Source: Clostridium sp. AM22-11AC
Lineage (GTDB): Bacteria > Bacillota > Clostridia > Lachnospirales > Lachnospiraceae
Direction of reading: 5' to 3'
DNA: 64,000 bases
Assembly: GCF_003473545.1 (NCBI RefSeq)
Contig: NZ_QUCM01000019.1
Coordinates: 11,496 to 75,495, forward strand
The position numbers and the translations under genes were made by a program. The notes beneath the pieces are model-generated. The model was not told where the DNA came from. It did no database searches and saw only the letters and a list, made by a program, of their open reading frames with translations. Positions 27,824-35,453 of this stretch are shown in pieces. How positions within the stretch are numbered: position 1 is the stretch's first letter; each line of letters starts with the position of its first letter.

Positions 27824-29029
27824 ATGGGAAAAGCACTGGAAGGAATCCGCGTTCTGGATTTTACAACAATGGCAGCAGGACCTACTGCAGCAGCAATGTT
27901 AGCTGATTACGGCGCAGAAGTTATTAAAATTGAACGTCCGGGAAGAGGAGAAGACGGCAGAAAGTTTCCGCCTATGGTAGACGGTGAAAGCCTTACATAC
28001 TGCTGGTTCAACCGTGGAAAGAAATCACTGGCAGTGGATATGAAGGATCCGGAAGGACTGGAACTGGTAAAGAAACTGATCCCTACTGCACAGGTGATCT
28101 TAGAGAATTTCCGTCCCGGAACCATGAAGAAATTTGGTCTGGATTATGAAAGTGTATGCAAGGTCAAACCGGATATGGTATATGTTTCCCTTACCACTTA
28201 TGGACAGACAGGACGACTTATTTCCAAGCCAGGATATGACATTATCGCGCAGGCAATGTCCGGTATCATGAGTGTTACAGGTGAAGCAGACGGAGCACCC
28301 CAGAAAAGCGGCATCCCGTTAGGAGATATGGTTGGTGCTTTAAATATGTTTGCAAGCACCATGACTGCTTTATATCACTGGAAAGATACAGGGGAAGGCC
28401 AGTATGTAGATGTATCCTTACTTCGTTCCCTGTTATATATGAACACACCTCTGATCCACTGTAATCTGGGCAAAGAGCGCATGAGTAAACGTCAGGGAAA
28501 TCATCATCCTACTATGTGTCCATATGGAGTATTCCACTGCAAGGACGGTGATATCGTTATGGCAGCTTCCGGAAAGCGTATCTGGGACAGCTTATGTGAC
28601 CTGATGGGAAGACCTGAGTGGAAGGAAGATCCTGAATATCAGGAGGTTGGTGACAGAGCACGTCATCAGAAGGTTCTGATCCCATTATTTAACGAATGGC
28701 TGACCAACAGTTTCTCCGGACAGGACGAGGCACTTGCAGCTTTAGATGCTGCCGGTATCCCATGCTGCAAGGTTCAGGATGAGTACCAGGCATGGTCAAA
28801 CGAAGATTTCCGTGAAAATGGCTGGATTTCAGAAGCACCTACTATGCCGGATATGAAGATGAAGACCTTCTATACAAGAACCGGCAACTGCAGCATGTCA
28901 AAGACAGCGCCTGAGTTTAAGAGAGCGCCATTACTGGGCGAGCAGAATGTGGAGTTGTTCAAGGAATTAGGCTATAGCGAAGAAAAGATCAAAGAGCTGG
29001 AAGAGCGCTGGCCACACCAGAATTTATAG
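27824..29029 (+). CDS. Class III CoA-transferase (CaiB/BaiF family), copy 4
   Basis: A 401-residue CoA-transferase and the most canonical of the five (LEGIRVLDFTTMAAGP; VILENFRPGTMKKFGLDYE; YGQTG). Catalytic Asp168 is in SGIPLGDMVGAL. The others carry TNNR or TNLR where this copy has ENFRPG, so it belongs to a different subgroup, nearer formyl-CoA transferase and CaiB. The ATG at 27824 is chosen because AGGAAG precedes it by 9 bases. It lies between NPD-type enzyme 1 and acyl-CoA dehydrogenase 2 (gaps 58 and 59 bp). Confidence 0.92.
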   Translation: MGKALEGIRVLDFTTMAAGPTAAAMLADYGAEVIKIERPGRGEDGRKFPPMVDGESLTYCWFNRGKKSLAVDMKDPEGLELVKKLIPTAQVILENFRPGTMKKFGLDYESVCKVKPDMVYVSLTTYGQTGRLISKPGYDIIAQAMSGIMSVTGEADGAPQKSGIPLGDMVGALNMFASTMTALYHWKDTGEGQYVDVSLLRSLLYMNTPLIHCNLGKERMSKRQGNHHPTMCPYGVFHCKDGDIVMAASGKRIWDSLCDLMGRPEWKEDPEYQEVGDRARHQKVLIPLFNEWLTNSFSGQDEALAALDAAGIPCCKVQDEYQAWSNEDFRENGWISEAPTMPDMKMKTFYTRTGNCSMSKTAPEFKRAPLLGEQNVELFKELGYSEEKIKELEERWPHQNL

Positions 29030-29088
29030 TTTTCAGAACAGTGAAAATATAGTTTTCACCGGAGATTAAAAGTAAGGAGATCAACCAT

Positions 29089-30231
29089 ATGCAGAATGGA
29101 TTATTTAATGTAACAGAAGAGCAGCAGAGCCTGGTAGAGCTGATCCGTGACTTTATGACCAAAGAGATCAAGCCGCATGTGCTGGAATGGGAAAAAGAAG
29201 GCCATTATCCACAGGAGATCATAGAACAGGGTATTGAAATGGGACTGCACATGCTGCAGGTACCGGAAGAGTACGGCGGCATGGGACTGGACACCACAAC
29301 TACAGCTATGATGATCGAGGAAGGCGCAAAAGTTGAAAGTACCTTTATGGGTATGTTCAATGTAACCAGCATGGGCGGAAAGATCGTTATGGCAGCAGGA
29401 AATGAAGAGCAGAAGCAGTATTATTCCGGCCTGCTCCAGAAGGGATATTTAAGCTCTTTCTGCCTGACAGAGCCTGATGCAGGTTCTGACAGTGCTGCTG
29501 TCCGTACTACGGCTGTCCGCAAAGGGGATAGTTACGTTATTAACGGAACAAAAATGTTCATTACCAATGCTTCTTTAGCAAGTGTATTCCTGGTAGTGGC
29601 AACCTTAGATCCTTCCAAAGGCTCTAAAGGACTGGCTACATTCATTGTAGAAAAAGACCGTCCAGGTGTTACCGTAGGAAAGAAGATTGAAAAGATCGGT
29701 ATGCGTCTTTCCAATACAGCAGAGGTTATTTTTGATAACGTAGAGATCCCTGCATTTAACCTGATCGGAACAGAAGAAGGCGGCTTTGCCAACGCTATGA
29801 AGGTTCTTACCGCTTCCAGACCGATCATTGCGGCTTCCAGCCTTGGCGCATGCCAGTTAGCAAGAGACCTGGCAATCCAGTATTCCAAGGAAAGAATTGC
29901 TTTTGGAAAACCAATCTGCGCAAAACAGATGATCCAGGAAAAGATTGCCAACATGGAAATGCTGATCCAGGCCGGCCGCGGACTGGTATACAATGCTACC
30001 ATGCTTCTTGACCAGGGCAAGCCATGCAACAAAGAGGCTTCTATTGCAAAATGCTTTGTAACGGAAGCATACGGCAAGATCACAGATGATGCTTTACAGA
30101 TCTTTGGCGGATATGGTCTTTGCGATGAATATCTGATCTCCAAGTTATACCGTGATTCCCGTGTAAACCGTATTATTGAGGGAACCAACGAGATCCAGAG
30201 AGTGGTTATTGCCAAGTCTTTACTGCGTTAA
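29089..30231 (+). CDS. Acyl-CoA dehydrogenase 2
   Basis: A 380-residue short-chain-type acyl-CoA dehydrogenase producing a 2-enoyl-CoA, electrons to Etf. Motifs: FCLTEPDAGSDSAAVRTTA, MFITNASLASVFLVVA, and IIEGTNEIQRVVIAKSLLR with the expected catalytic-site Glu in EGTNE. It has the standard family length and lacks the insert of copy 1. AAGGAG precedes the ATG. It is the last gene of the NPD-CoA-transferase-dehydrogenase operon, followed by a hairpin at 30239-30262. Confidence 0.93.
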   Translation: MQNGLFNVTEEQQSLVELIRDFMTKEIKPHVLEWEKEGHYPQEIIEQGIEMGLHMLQVPEEYGGMGLDTTTTAMMIEEGAKVESTFMGMFNVTSMGGKIVMAAGNEEQKQYYSGLLQKGYLSSFCLTEPDAGSDSAAVRTTAVRKGDSYVINGTKMFITNASLASVFLVVATLDPSKGSKGLATFIVEKDRPGVTVGKKIEKIGMRLSNTAEVIFDNVEIPAFNLIGTEEGGFANAMKVLTASRPIIAASSLGACQLARDLAIQYSKERIAFGKPICAKQMIQEKIANMEMLIQAGRGLVYNATMLLDQGKPCNKEASIAKCFVTEAYGKITDDALQIFGGYGLCDEYLISKLYRDSRVNRIIEGTNEIQRVVIAKSLLR

Positions 30232-30238
30232 TAAAACC

Positions 30239-30262
30239 TGTTATTTGGTTAACAGGTTGGTT
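30239..30262 (+). terminator. Hairpin after acyl-CoA dehydrogenase 2
   Basis: AACCTGTTA and TAACAGGTT form a perfect 9-bp stem just after the stop codon, with no long T run. It is a weak terminator or a 3'-end stabiliser. Confidence 0.5.
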
Positions 30263-30368
30263 TGACCAGAAAATAACGAAAATCAAATTTCGATTTTTGT
30301 GCGTAGTGACATAGATGGTTTAATCTGAGTTTGTTATTATTATGTCATAGTCAGTTACATCATAATAA

Positions 30369-30424
30369 ATCGTTTCAAGACCTGCTTTATGCGGAAGAAC
30401 AGGGGGTGTGGTACCTGAAACGAT
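30369..30424 (+). promoter_or_regulatory. Structured leader upstream of GntP permease 2
   Basis: ATCGTTTCA (30369-30377) pairs perfectly with TGAAACGAT (30416-30424), and CCTG (30381-30384) with CAGG (30400-30403) nests inside. The element sits about 23 bp before the permease start and would form a long stem at or just before the ribosome site. It matches no riboswitch I recognise. Confidence 0.45.
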
Positions 30425-30447
30425 AAATAAACGAGAGGGGTAATGAT

Positions 30448-31764
30448 ATGATTAGTTTACTGGGTATTGTGATCGGACTTGCGTTGTTCATCCTGTTGGC
30501 TTACATGGGTTACAACACGATCATCGTTGCCATTGCTTCGGCTATGGTAGTAGCAGTATTTGGAGGAATGAATCCATTCGTAGCATTAACTGAGGCATTT
30601 ATGCCAAAGACAGTTGGATTCATGCAGGGATATTTCCTGATCTTCCTGTTCAGTGCATTATTTGCACGTTTCATGGGCGATTCCGGTGCAGCACCTTCTA
30701 TTGCAGTTAAGGTTGCACGTATTGCAAAAAAAGCAAAAAATCCGGATATGCAGCGTTGGCTGGCAGTTATGGTACTTCCGCTGATCCAGCTGATCTTAAC
30801 CTACGGCGGCGTTAACGTATTCGTAGTAGTATTCATCTTGGTAGCAATTGCCCGTTCACTGTTTAAGGATCTGAACATTCCCTGGTGGATGTACTCCTGC
30901 TCCTGTCTTGGTTCTTCCACAGTGACCATCGGTATGCTTCCTGGTTCCCCGCAGATTCAGAACATCATCCCAATGCAATATTTTGGAACAACTACCATGT
31001 CAGCACCTGTTCTTGGTATCTTAAGCTCCATTATTACATTTGCTATTGGTTCCCTGTATATCTGGTGGCAGTGCAAGCGTACTAACAAGAAGGGTGAAGG
31101 ATTCTTCCCAACTGGCGAACTGATCGATAAAGAGCAGTTAGTAGAAGCAAGCGTTGAGAACGAAAAACCATTATGGCAGTGCTTACTTCCAATGATCGTT
31201 GTTATCGTTGTATTAAATGTATTAAAGCAGAGTGCAGTGATCGCTCTTTGCAGCGGCTGCGTAGTTGCATGGCTGTTATATGATCCACGCAAGCAGGATT
31301 TAAAGAAGATCTTCTCCGGCGCTATGCCACAGGCTATCATGCCTCTGATCACTGTTTGCTGTGCATCAGGCTTTGGTGGTGTTGTAGCAGCTGTTCCTGG
31401 ATTCCAGACTATTGTTGGCAGCTTAAATAACTTTGGAACCAGCCCATTTATGATCGTATTAGTAGTTAATATTTGTTCCGGTATCTGCGGTTCTGCTTCT
31501 TCTGGTGAGAACATCGCCCTTCAGAACTTTGCTGACCGTTTCATCGCAACAGGAATTCCTGGACCTCAGTTACACCGACTGGTTGCAATGTCTTCCATTG
31601 GTCTGGATACACTGCCGCACAGCGCAGGTATCATCACTATGCTGTCTACAACCAAGCTGACCCACAGACAGGCTTACATAAACAACTTTATCCTGTCTCT
31701 GGTACTGCCGATCGTTATGGCATGCTTCGCAGCTGTTATGATCTCCGCAGGTTTCTATCTGTAA
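30448..31764 (+). CDS. GntP-family carboxylate permease, copy 2
   Basis: A 438-residue homologue of the permease at 24039, with the same N-terminal start (MISxxGxxxGLxLF), the same FLIFLFSALFARFMGDSGAAPSIA loop and the same late MSSIGLDTLPHSAGI segment. About 12 membrane segments. It should import a small carboxylate or hydroxycarboxylate with protons. It is monocistronic, behind a structured leader, and ends at two consecutive hairpins (31809-31837, 31842-31887). Two permeases in one island suggest two related substrates or high- and low-affinity uptake. Confidence 0.85.
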   Translation: MISLLGIVIGLALFILLAYMGYNTIIVAIASAMVVAVFGGMNPFVALTEAFMPKTVGFMQGYFLIFLFSALFARFMGDSGAAPSIAVKVARIAKKAKNPDMQRWLAVMVLPLIQLILTYGGVNVFVVVFILVAIARSLFKDLNIPWWMYSCSCLGSSTVTIGMLPGSPQIQNIIPMQYFGTTTMSAPVLGILSSIITFAIGSLYIWWQCKRTNKKGEGFFPTGELIDKEQLVEASVENEKPLWQCLLPMIVVIVVLNVLKQSAVIALCSGCVVAWLLYDPRKQDLKKIFSGAMPQAIMPLITVCCASGFGGVVAAVPGFQTIVGSLNNFGTSPFMIVLVVNICSGICGSASSGENIALQNFADRFIATGIPGPQLHRLVAMSSIGLDTLPHSAGIITMLSTTKLTHRQAYINNFILSLVLPIVMACFAAVMISAGFYL

Positions 31765-31808
31765 GCACAGGTTAAGGATACATAGAAACGTAAAATGAAA
31801 TCCCCACA

Positions 31809-31887
31809 ACATGCCGTACCTTCCGCATACGGCATGTATATAAAACTCCCGGAAAATGCTAGATAAAAGCGTTTTCCGGGAGTTTTT
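31809..31887 (+). terminator. Double hairpin terminator after GntP permease 2
   Basis: First hairpin ACATGCCGTA / TACGGCATGT (31809-31837). The second (31842-31887) pairs an A4-CTCCCGGAAAA arm with TTTTCCGGGAGTTTTT and carries the U tract. Confidence 0.85.
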
Positions 31888-31910
31888 ATGTTTCGCTAAC
31901 TCAGGTTTTG

Positions 31911-31942
31911 CAAATAAAAAGGGACCTGCAAAGAACAGGTCC
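31911..31942 (-). terminator. Terminator of crotonase-like gene 3
   Basis: Stem GGACCTG / CAGGTCC (31922-31942) with an A-rich run at 31914-31921, read as U's on the minus strand, downstream of the leftward crotonase gene. Confidence 0.7.
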
Positions 31943-32018
31943 AGTGTGCTGGTGAAGGTCTCACCTGCGTCAGCAGGCAGATAAGTGTGCCAACGCAAAG
32001 ACGTGAGTTTACGATACA

Positions 32019-32822
32019 TTATTTCCCTTGGAATACAGGCTTTCTCTTCTCTAAAAATGCATTTACCGCTTCTGCATGGTCGGCAGAATGGGTCAGACGG
32101 TCTGCATAATCCGCTTCCAGACTCATGCATTGGTGAAGATCCGGGTACATGATGCGGTTGATGCCGCCTTTGATCTCAGCATAGGAAAGAGTAGGTCCGT
32201 TTGCCAGGGCAGTAATCTGTTTTTTTACATTTTCTTCCAGTTCTTCAGCTGGTACAGCACGGGTGATGATGCCCATATCAGCTGCTTCTTTTCCTGTAAA
32301 ACGTCTGCCTGTCATAAAAAGATCGGCAGCTCTTGCAGGACCAACGCGGCGGGTAAGAAGAACGGAACTTCCCATATCCGGTGCCAGTCCAATAGAAGAA
32401 AAGGCAAAGGACATTTTTGTGTTTTCCTCTGCAATGGCAAAGTCACAGGCCATGGCAAGGCTCATTCCGCCGCCTGCGCAGGCACCTTCGATCCAGGCAA
32501 CTACAGGCTTTTCAATCTGGCGGATGTAAAGGACTAGGTGGTTGAAATTAGCCATGTTGGTCTTAGTCTGGGTTGGAGCAGGGATACCGGCTGCATAACA
32601 GTCCACACGCTTCTTCATAGAAGTAATGTCACCGCCTGCACAGAACCTGCCGCCTTCGCCCCGGAGCACGATCACGCGGATCTGTGGGTCAAAGCGGAAC
32701 TGCTCTAAAACTTCGGAAAGCTCCGCTGCCATAGGCTGGCTTAAGGCATTTAACTTTTTGGGGTCATTGAGGATGATATAACCTGCACCATTTTCGATGT
32801 AAGTTTTAACATACTGATACAT
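32019..32822 (-). CDS. Crotonase-superfamily protein, probable isomerase-type
   Basis: A 267-residue protein on the crotonase fold. The oxyanion-hole motif CAGGDITSM is near residue 61 and CAGGGMSLAMACDF at 115-128. Both hydratase glutamates are absent (Ser121; Ser142-Ser143), while Asp149 in GLAPDMGSS sits where PaaG-like and enoyl-CoA isomerases carry an Asp. An enoyl-CoA isomerase or related activity is therefore more likely than hydration. The ATG at 32822 is chosen over 32849 because AGGAGGT precedes it by 6 bases. Monocistronic, divergent from NPD enzyme 2. Confidence 0.87.
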   Translation of the reverse strand: MYQYVKTYIENGAGYIILNDPKKLNALSQPMAAELSEVLEQFRFDPQIRVIVLRGEGGRFCAGGDITSMKKRVDCYAAGIPAPTQTKTNMANFNHLVLYIRQIEKPVVAWIEGACAGGGMSLAMACDFAIAEENTKMSFAFSSIGLAPDMGSSVLLTRRVGPARAADLFMTGRRFTGKEAADMGIITRAVPAEELEENVKKQITALANGPTLSYAEIKGGINRIMYPDLHQCMSLEADYADRLTHSADHAEAVNAFLEKRKPVFQGK

Positions 32823-33127
32823 AAAAATACCTCCTGTTATATTTTTCACCAGAGCAAACCAAATCAGTCCAGTGAGAAATCATTTCTGCTTTAAGTATAA
32901 GGCAAAAGCATGCAGATTGCACGGTACAAACTATGGATAATCCTACGAAAATAACAGGTGGTAAGGGGAATGTTCTTTGTGCATTCCTACATAGATTAAG
33001 AAGGTTTAATCTGTTAAAGTATTATCATACGGTCAGTGTATTTTTTGTATGCTGAAAATGAAAAGTATGGGTGAAAAACCCGGGAAAAGCAAAAGATAAC
33101 AGAACATGTATAACAGGAGGTTACGTT

Positions 33128-34111
33128 ATGATCAAAACAAAATTCACAGAAATGTTTGGAATTGAGAAACCAATCGTCCAGGGCGGTATGCAGCATTTAG
33201 GAATTGCTGAATTTGCTTCCTTAGTCTGCAATGCAGGCGGTATGGGAACCATTAACATTACCTGTTATCCAGGTGTAGACGAATTCCACGAAGATGTGAT
33301 CAAGATGAAAGAATTTACTAATAATAAGCCTTTCATCGTAAATATTTCCCTGGTTCCGGATCTGACAAAGGGCGAAGAGATCTTTAAGTATATTGATGTA
33401 TGTGCAAAAGAAGGCGTTGCAGCTATTGAGTTTGCAGGTGCTTCCCCTGTGGAATTTATGCCGGCCTGCAAAGAAGCAGGTATTAAGATCATCCACAAGA
33501 GCCCAAATGCAAAGGTGGCAGCCAGCATGGCAAGAAAGGGCGCTGATGTGATTACCATTGCAGGTTATGAGGTAGCAGGACATCCAAGTATGGATGGAAT
33601 CGGTACTTTCGTTATTGCCAACAAGGCAGCTAAGGTTTGCGCAGAATATGGCGTTCCGGTGCTGGCAGCAGGCGGCGTTGCAGATGGAAAAGGCCTGGCA
33701 GCAGCACTGGCATTAGGCGCACAGGGCGTTGTTCTGGGAACACGTTTTGTAGCAACCACGGAGTGCCCGATCTCTGATAACCACAAGGAATGGCTGTTAG
33801 AGCATACAGAAAAAGATACAGTTATTATCCAGAAATCCATTCACAATGCAGCCCGTGTTGCAAACAACATGGCAGCAAAGCTGACTCTGGAAATGGAAAA
33901 GAGAGGAACCACTCTGGAAGAACTGATGACGGTTATTGCAGGAAGACTGAGCAAGAAATGCTATAAGAATGGCGATATTGACGGTGGTATTTATGCATTA
34001 GGACCGGCAATGGGCCTGATCGATGATATTAAGCCGGTACAGCAGTTAATGGATGACATGGTAGCAGAAGCAGAAGAGGTGATCGGCGGATTAAAGGCTT
34101 CTATTTATTAA
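33128..34111 (+). CDS. Nitronate monooxygenase-like FMN enzyme (NPD family), copy 2
   Basis: A 327-residue paralogue of the protein at 26791, sharing VQGGMQHLGIAEFASLVCNAGGMG, AGYEVAGHPSMDGIG and GVVLGTRFVAT. Cytosolic FMN enzyme of the 2-nitropropane dioxygenase/FabK family, substrate unknown. The ATG at 33128 is chosen because AGGAGG lies 7 bases upstream; 33071 has no such site. It starts an operon with CoA-transferase 5 and an acyl-CoA ligase (gaps 55 and 12 bp), mirroring the NPD-CoA-transferase pairing at 26.8-29 kb. Confidence 0.87.
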   Translation: MIKTKFTEMFGIEKPIVQGGMQHLGIAEFASLVCNAGGMGTINITCYPGVDEFHEDVIKMKEFTNNKPFIVNISLVPDLTKGEEIFKYIDVCAKEGVAAIEFAGASPVEFMPACKEAGIKIIHKSPNAKVAASMARKGADVITIAGYEVAGHPSMDGIGTFVIANKAAKVCAEYGVPVLAAGGVADGKGLAAALALGAQGVVLGTRFVATTECPISDNHKEWLLEHTEKDTVIIQKSIHNAARVANNMAAKLTLEMEKRGTTLEELMTVIAGRLSKKCYKNGDIDGGIYALGPAMGLIDDIKPVQQLMDDMVAEAEEVIGGLKASIY

Positions 34112-34166
34112 TGATCAAAAGGGATAGAAGAGAAGGCAATAAATACAGAAGGGACTAAAAATAATA

Positions 34167-35441
34167 ATGGCAGACGAGACAAATTACAGACCTTTGGAAG
34201 GGGTTAAAGTACTGGAACTTTCTACAATGGTGGCAGCAGGCTCCTGTGGAAGAATGTTAGCAGACTGGGGTGCTACAGTTATTAAAGTAGAAGCTGAAAG
34301 CGGAGATATGTTCCGTAATTTCCCAAAAACATTTCTTGTACCATGCACTATGGATGAGAACCCCTTATTTGATAACCTGAATGCCGGAAAAAGAGGCATT
34401 GTATTAAATTTAAAGACACCGGAGGGCATGGAAGCCATGCATCGCCTTTTAGCTGAGGCAGATGTATTCCTGACCAATACCCGTGTAAAAGCATTAAAGA
34501 AACTGGGACTGGATTACGACTCCTTAAAGGATAAATATCCGAGACTGATCGAGGCGAATATTTCCGGTTTTGGTGAAAAGGGACCGAAGAAAGATAATCC
34601 TGGATTTGATACCGTTGCATTCTGGGCAAGCAGTGGTTTTAACGCAGATATGATGGTAGAAGGACCTGGAAGTTATCCTGTATACAGTTCTGCTGGTCCT
34701 GGTGATATCGTAACTGCAATGGGTCTGTGCTATGCCATTACAGCCGCTCTTTATAAGCGCACCCAGACAGGAAAGGGCGACCGTGTAAGCTCTTCTCTTT
34801 ACGGAACTGCACTCTGGTGCTTCCATATTATGTCAGTTGCAACAGAAGAACGTTATGGATACCAGTATCCAAAGACCAGAGAGGTAAGCGCACCTACAGG
34901 CGCTCCTTTCAGGACAAAGGACAACCAGTGGGTCATGACTACTATTTTAAAGATCGAAGAGCAGTGGCCGGTGCTGTGTAATGTATTAGGTGTTCCGGAG
35001 CTGGGAACAGACCCAAGATATAACACCTCCCTGCGTCAGAGAGATCCGGAAGTGCGTAAATATCTGATGAAACGTTTTGAAGAGATCTATGCAACCAAGA
35101 CTGCAGATGAGTGGTGCAAGCTGCTTACAGAGGCAGATATTGTAAATGATAAGCTGGCTCATTACAAAGATATGGAGCACAGTGAGCAGGCATGGGAAAA
35201 TGAATATATCCATGAAGTAACCTGTCCAAATGGCGGAAAATCCATTCTGGTGCGCCCGGCTATGCGAAGTGACCGTATGGGTATCCCGACCTGGAAGCGG
35301 GGCCCTATGTTAGGCGAGCACACAGAAGAGGTTTTAAAAGAGATCGGTTATACAGATGAACAGATCAAGGCCATGGAAGAAAAGAAGGCAGCTGTTCAGA
35401 TCGATACCACCCAGTTTAAACATCTGGATGAGGAAATGTAA
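34167..35441 (+). CDS. Class III CoA-transferase (CaiB/BaiF family), copy 5
   Basis: A 424-residue CoA-transferase with expected catalytic Asp180 in SSAGPGDIVTAM. The N-terminus (EGVKVLELSTMVAAGSCGRMLADWGATVIKVEAES in outline) groups it with copies 1 and 2. A C-terminal tail of about 20 residues (KKAAVQIDTTQFKHLDEEM) is longer than in the other copies. Its ribosome site is weak. It lies between NPD enzyme 2 and an acyl-CoA ligase, so the same acid can apparently enter by CoA transfer or by ATP-dependent ligation, or the two act on different acids. Confidence 0.9.
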   Translation: MADETNYRPLEGVKVLELSTMVAAGSCGRMLADWGATVIKVEAESGDMFRNFPKTFLVPCTMDENPLFDNLNAGKRGIVLNLKTPEGMEAMHRLLAEADVFLTNTRVKALKKLGLDYDSLKDKYPRLIEANISGFGEKGPKKDNPGFDTVAFWASSGFNADMMVEGPGSYPVYSSAGPGDIVTAMGLCYAITAALYKRTQTGKGDRVSSSLYGTALWCFHIMSVATEERYGYQYPKTREVSAPTGAPFRTKDNQWVMTTILKIEEQWPVLCNVLGVPELGTDPRYNTSLRQRDPEVRKYLMKRFEEIYATKTADEWCKLLTEADIVNDKLAHYKDMEHSEQAWENEYIHEVTCPNGGKSILVRPAMRSDRMGIPTWKRGPMLGEHTEEVLKEIGYTDEQIKAMEEKKAAVQIDTTQFKHLDEEM

Positions 35442-35453
35442 AGAAGGGGATAA

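Noticed and set aside
30404..30415. T-box-like GTGGTACC upstream of GntP permease 2
   Set aside because: The rest of the T-box core, stem I and a terminator are missing, and the gene is not an amino acid gene.
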